Positions 4,848 to 5,624 of a stretch of DNA of 5,624 nucleotides are shown here, piece by piece. The stretch is from UBA1268 sp002694955. GTDB lineage: Bacteria > Planctomycetota > Planctomycetia > Pirellulales > UBA1268. The notes beneath the pieces were generated by a model that was given only the letters and a program-made list of their open reading frames with translations, was not told the DNA's origin and ran no database searches. The DNA lies in the NCBI GenBank assembly GCA_028066355.1, contig JALCBP010000115.1, positions 1-5,624 on the forward strand, read 5' to 3'. The position numbers and the translations under genes were made by a program. Position 1 is the first letter of the stretch. Every line of letters begins with the position of its first letter.

Positions 4848-5588
4848 TTAAGGTAGTTTTGTCACAGATATTTCATCGTGATAAATGATTCTGGCATTCT
4901 CGATTTTTGAAAGGTTAAAATCAGGCTTGTAGATGCCCCATTTTAGATATGCACTATTTTCTTTTTCGTTCTGAATATTTGCACCGCTGAAGGACAAAAC
5001 CTCTGAATAATCTTTTTCATCCCCTGACTTCACAAACGCTTTTAATTGGCCCTCGGCTCTCGTAGACCAGAGAATATCAAAGCGAAAGTCGTACCACCTT
5101 CCTGCCTTGTAATCATAAATTAATGGGTCTTGGCGTCTGTTATTGAGCCCATTTGATCTTAGGACAATATCCCGTCCTTTGACCGCAATGAATATATCCG
5201 GGCCACCCTCAAACCGTTTGAACTGCCAGAAAATATCCACAGATTCTCGAGTATCTACTTCCCAGTTGGCAGGTAGATAGACACTGAACTGGTAACGAAA
5301 GTGATCGCCCTGGCTATAACGTGATGCCTGATGGTGCATCGTTGTGGATTCTGACCGATGTGCATCGTGTGAAATATATTCTTTCGCGTTGGCAATCTTG
5401 TGACGAACGGAATATTTACCACCACGCGAAACGGTGCCAGATCGATGAACAGCATCGGTAGCAGCAGGTAAATCCGCCTCGAGGTCAGTGGTGATGTCAT
5501 CTTTTTCATAGCTGGTAGAAAAGAGAGTGTCCTCGCCATTACTACTACCCATCAAGAGTATCATCACAAGACAAAATAGATATTTCAT
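4848..5588 (-). CDS. Secreted polysaccharide lyase, heparin lyase I-like (Pfam Polysacc_lyase fold)
   Basis: The 246-aa protein is predicted to cleave uronic-acid-containing polysaccharides by beta-elimination, outside the cytoplasm. A signal peptide covers about residues 1-18 (MKYLFCLVMILLMG core). The mature part is one beta-jelly-roll domain with landmarks in the order expected for the heparin lyase I / PL20-like group: an RSE (78-80) after a GG.YSVRH strand; FSVYLPANWE (101-110); IFWQFKR (119-125); DIFIAVKGRDIVLRS (131-145); GRWYDFRFDILWS (163-175); GQLKAFVKSG (180-189); AYLKWGIYKPDF (213-224); and a final strand YHDEISV (236-242). Length is normal for a single-domain lyase. I infer the fold with good confidence, but catalytic residues and substrate (glucuronan, alginate, heparin-like or other) cannot be read from these motifs. 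The ATG has only a weak GGA before it; the promoter probably lies mostly beyond the window edge. Confidence 0.8.
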   Translation of the reverse strand: MKYLFCLVMILLMGSSNGEDTLFSTSYEKDDITTDLEADLPAATDAVHRSGTVSRGGKYSVRHKIANAKEYISHDAHRSESTTMHHQASRYSQGDHFRYQFSVYLPANWEVDTRESVDIFWQFKRFEGGPDIFIAVKGRDIVLRSNGLNNRRQDPLIYDYKAGRWYDFRFDILWSTRAEGQLKAFVKSGDEKDYSEVLSFSGANIQNEKENSAYLKWGIYKPDFNLSKIENARIIYHDEISVTKLP

Positions 5589-5624
5589 AATCCGTCAACA
5601 GGAACAGGAGAATACCGTAGGCTT

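Noticed and set aside
5255..5539. 94-codon minus frame inside the polysaccharide lyase gene
   Set aside because: Alternate-frame shadow of the lyase, which has a signal peptide and family motifs throughout.

Overview
The window looks like ordinary chromosomal DNA from a member of the Planctomycetota or a close relative in the PVC group. This rests on protein style: a secreted serine carboxypeptidase (S10) behind a signal peptide and a charged linker; a thioredoxin-fold protein carrying the helical 'VQ..L.L..Q' N-terminal region common in planctomycetes; a heparin-lyase-like polysaccharide lyase; and a short zinc-ribbon membrane protein. By eye the base composition is slightly AT-rich. The assignment is an inference from family resemblance, not a database result.

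Layout. Positions 1-42 are the 3' part of a tRNA-Pro(GGG), cut by the window edge. A secreted thioredoxin/TlpA-like protein (127-945, +) follows, with a possible better start at an ATC codon at 112. A 29-codon ORF (976-1065, +) sits just behind it. The S10 peptidase (1227-2801, -) converges on this pair and has a terminator directly after its stop codon. A gene-poor stretch (2802-3410) separates it from a small zinc-ribbon/transmembrane protein (3411-3722, -). The next 1.1 kb (3723-4847) holds only small ORFs and hairpins: a 33-codon ORF (3923-4024, +) followed by a hairpin, a 66-aa protein with a good ribosome site (4209-4409, +), a strong 14-bp hairpin (4443-4484), and a 47-codon acidic ORF (4467-4610, -). 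A terminator-like hairpin at 4637-4669 lies downstream of the last gene, a secreted polysaccharide lyase (4848-5588, -).

Three of the four larger proteins carry export signals and the fourth has a membrane anchor, so the larger genes mostly make envelope or extracellular proteins: disulfide or thiol chemistry, peptide hydrolysis and polysaccharide breakdown. They are not arranged as one operon, and no pathway joins them. I found no CRISPR array, mobile element, phage gene or defence system. The points most worth checking are the possible ATC start of the thioredoxin-like gene and the cluster of unannotated small ORFs tied to hairpins at 3.9-4.7 kb.
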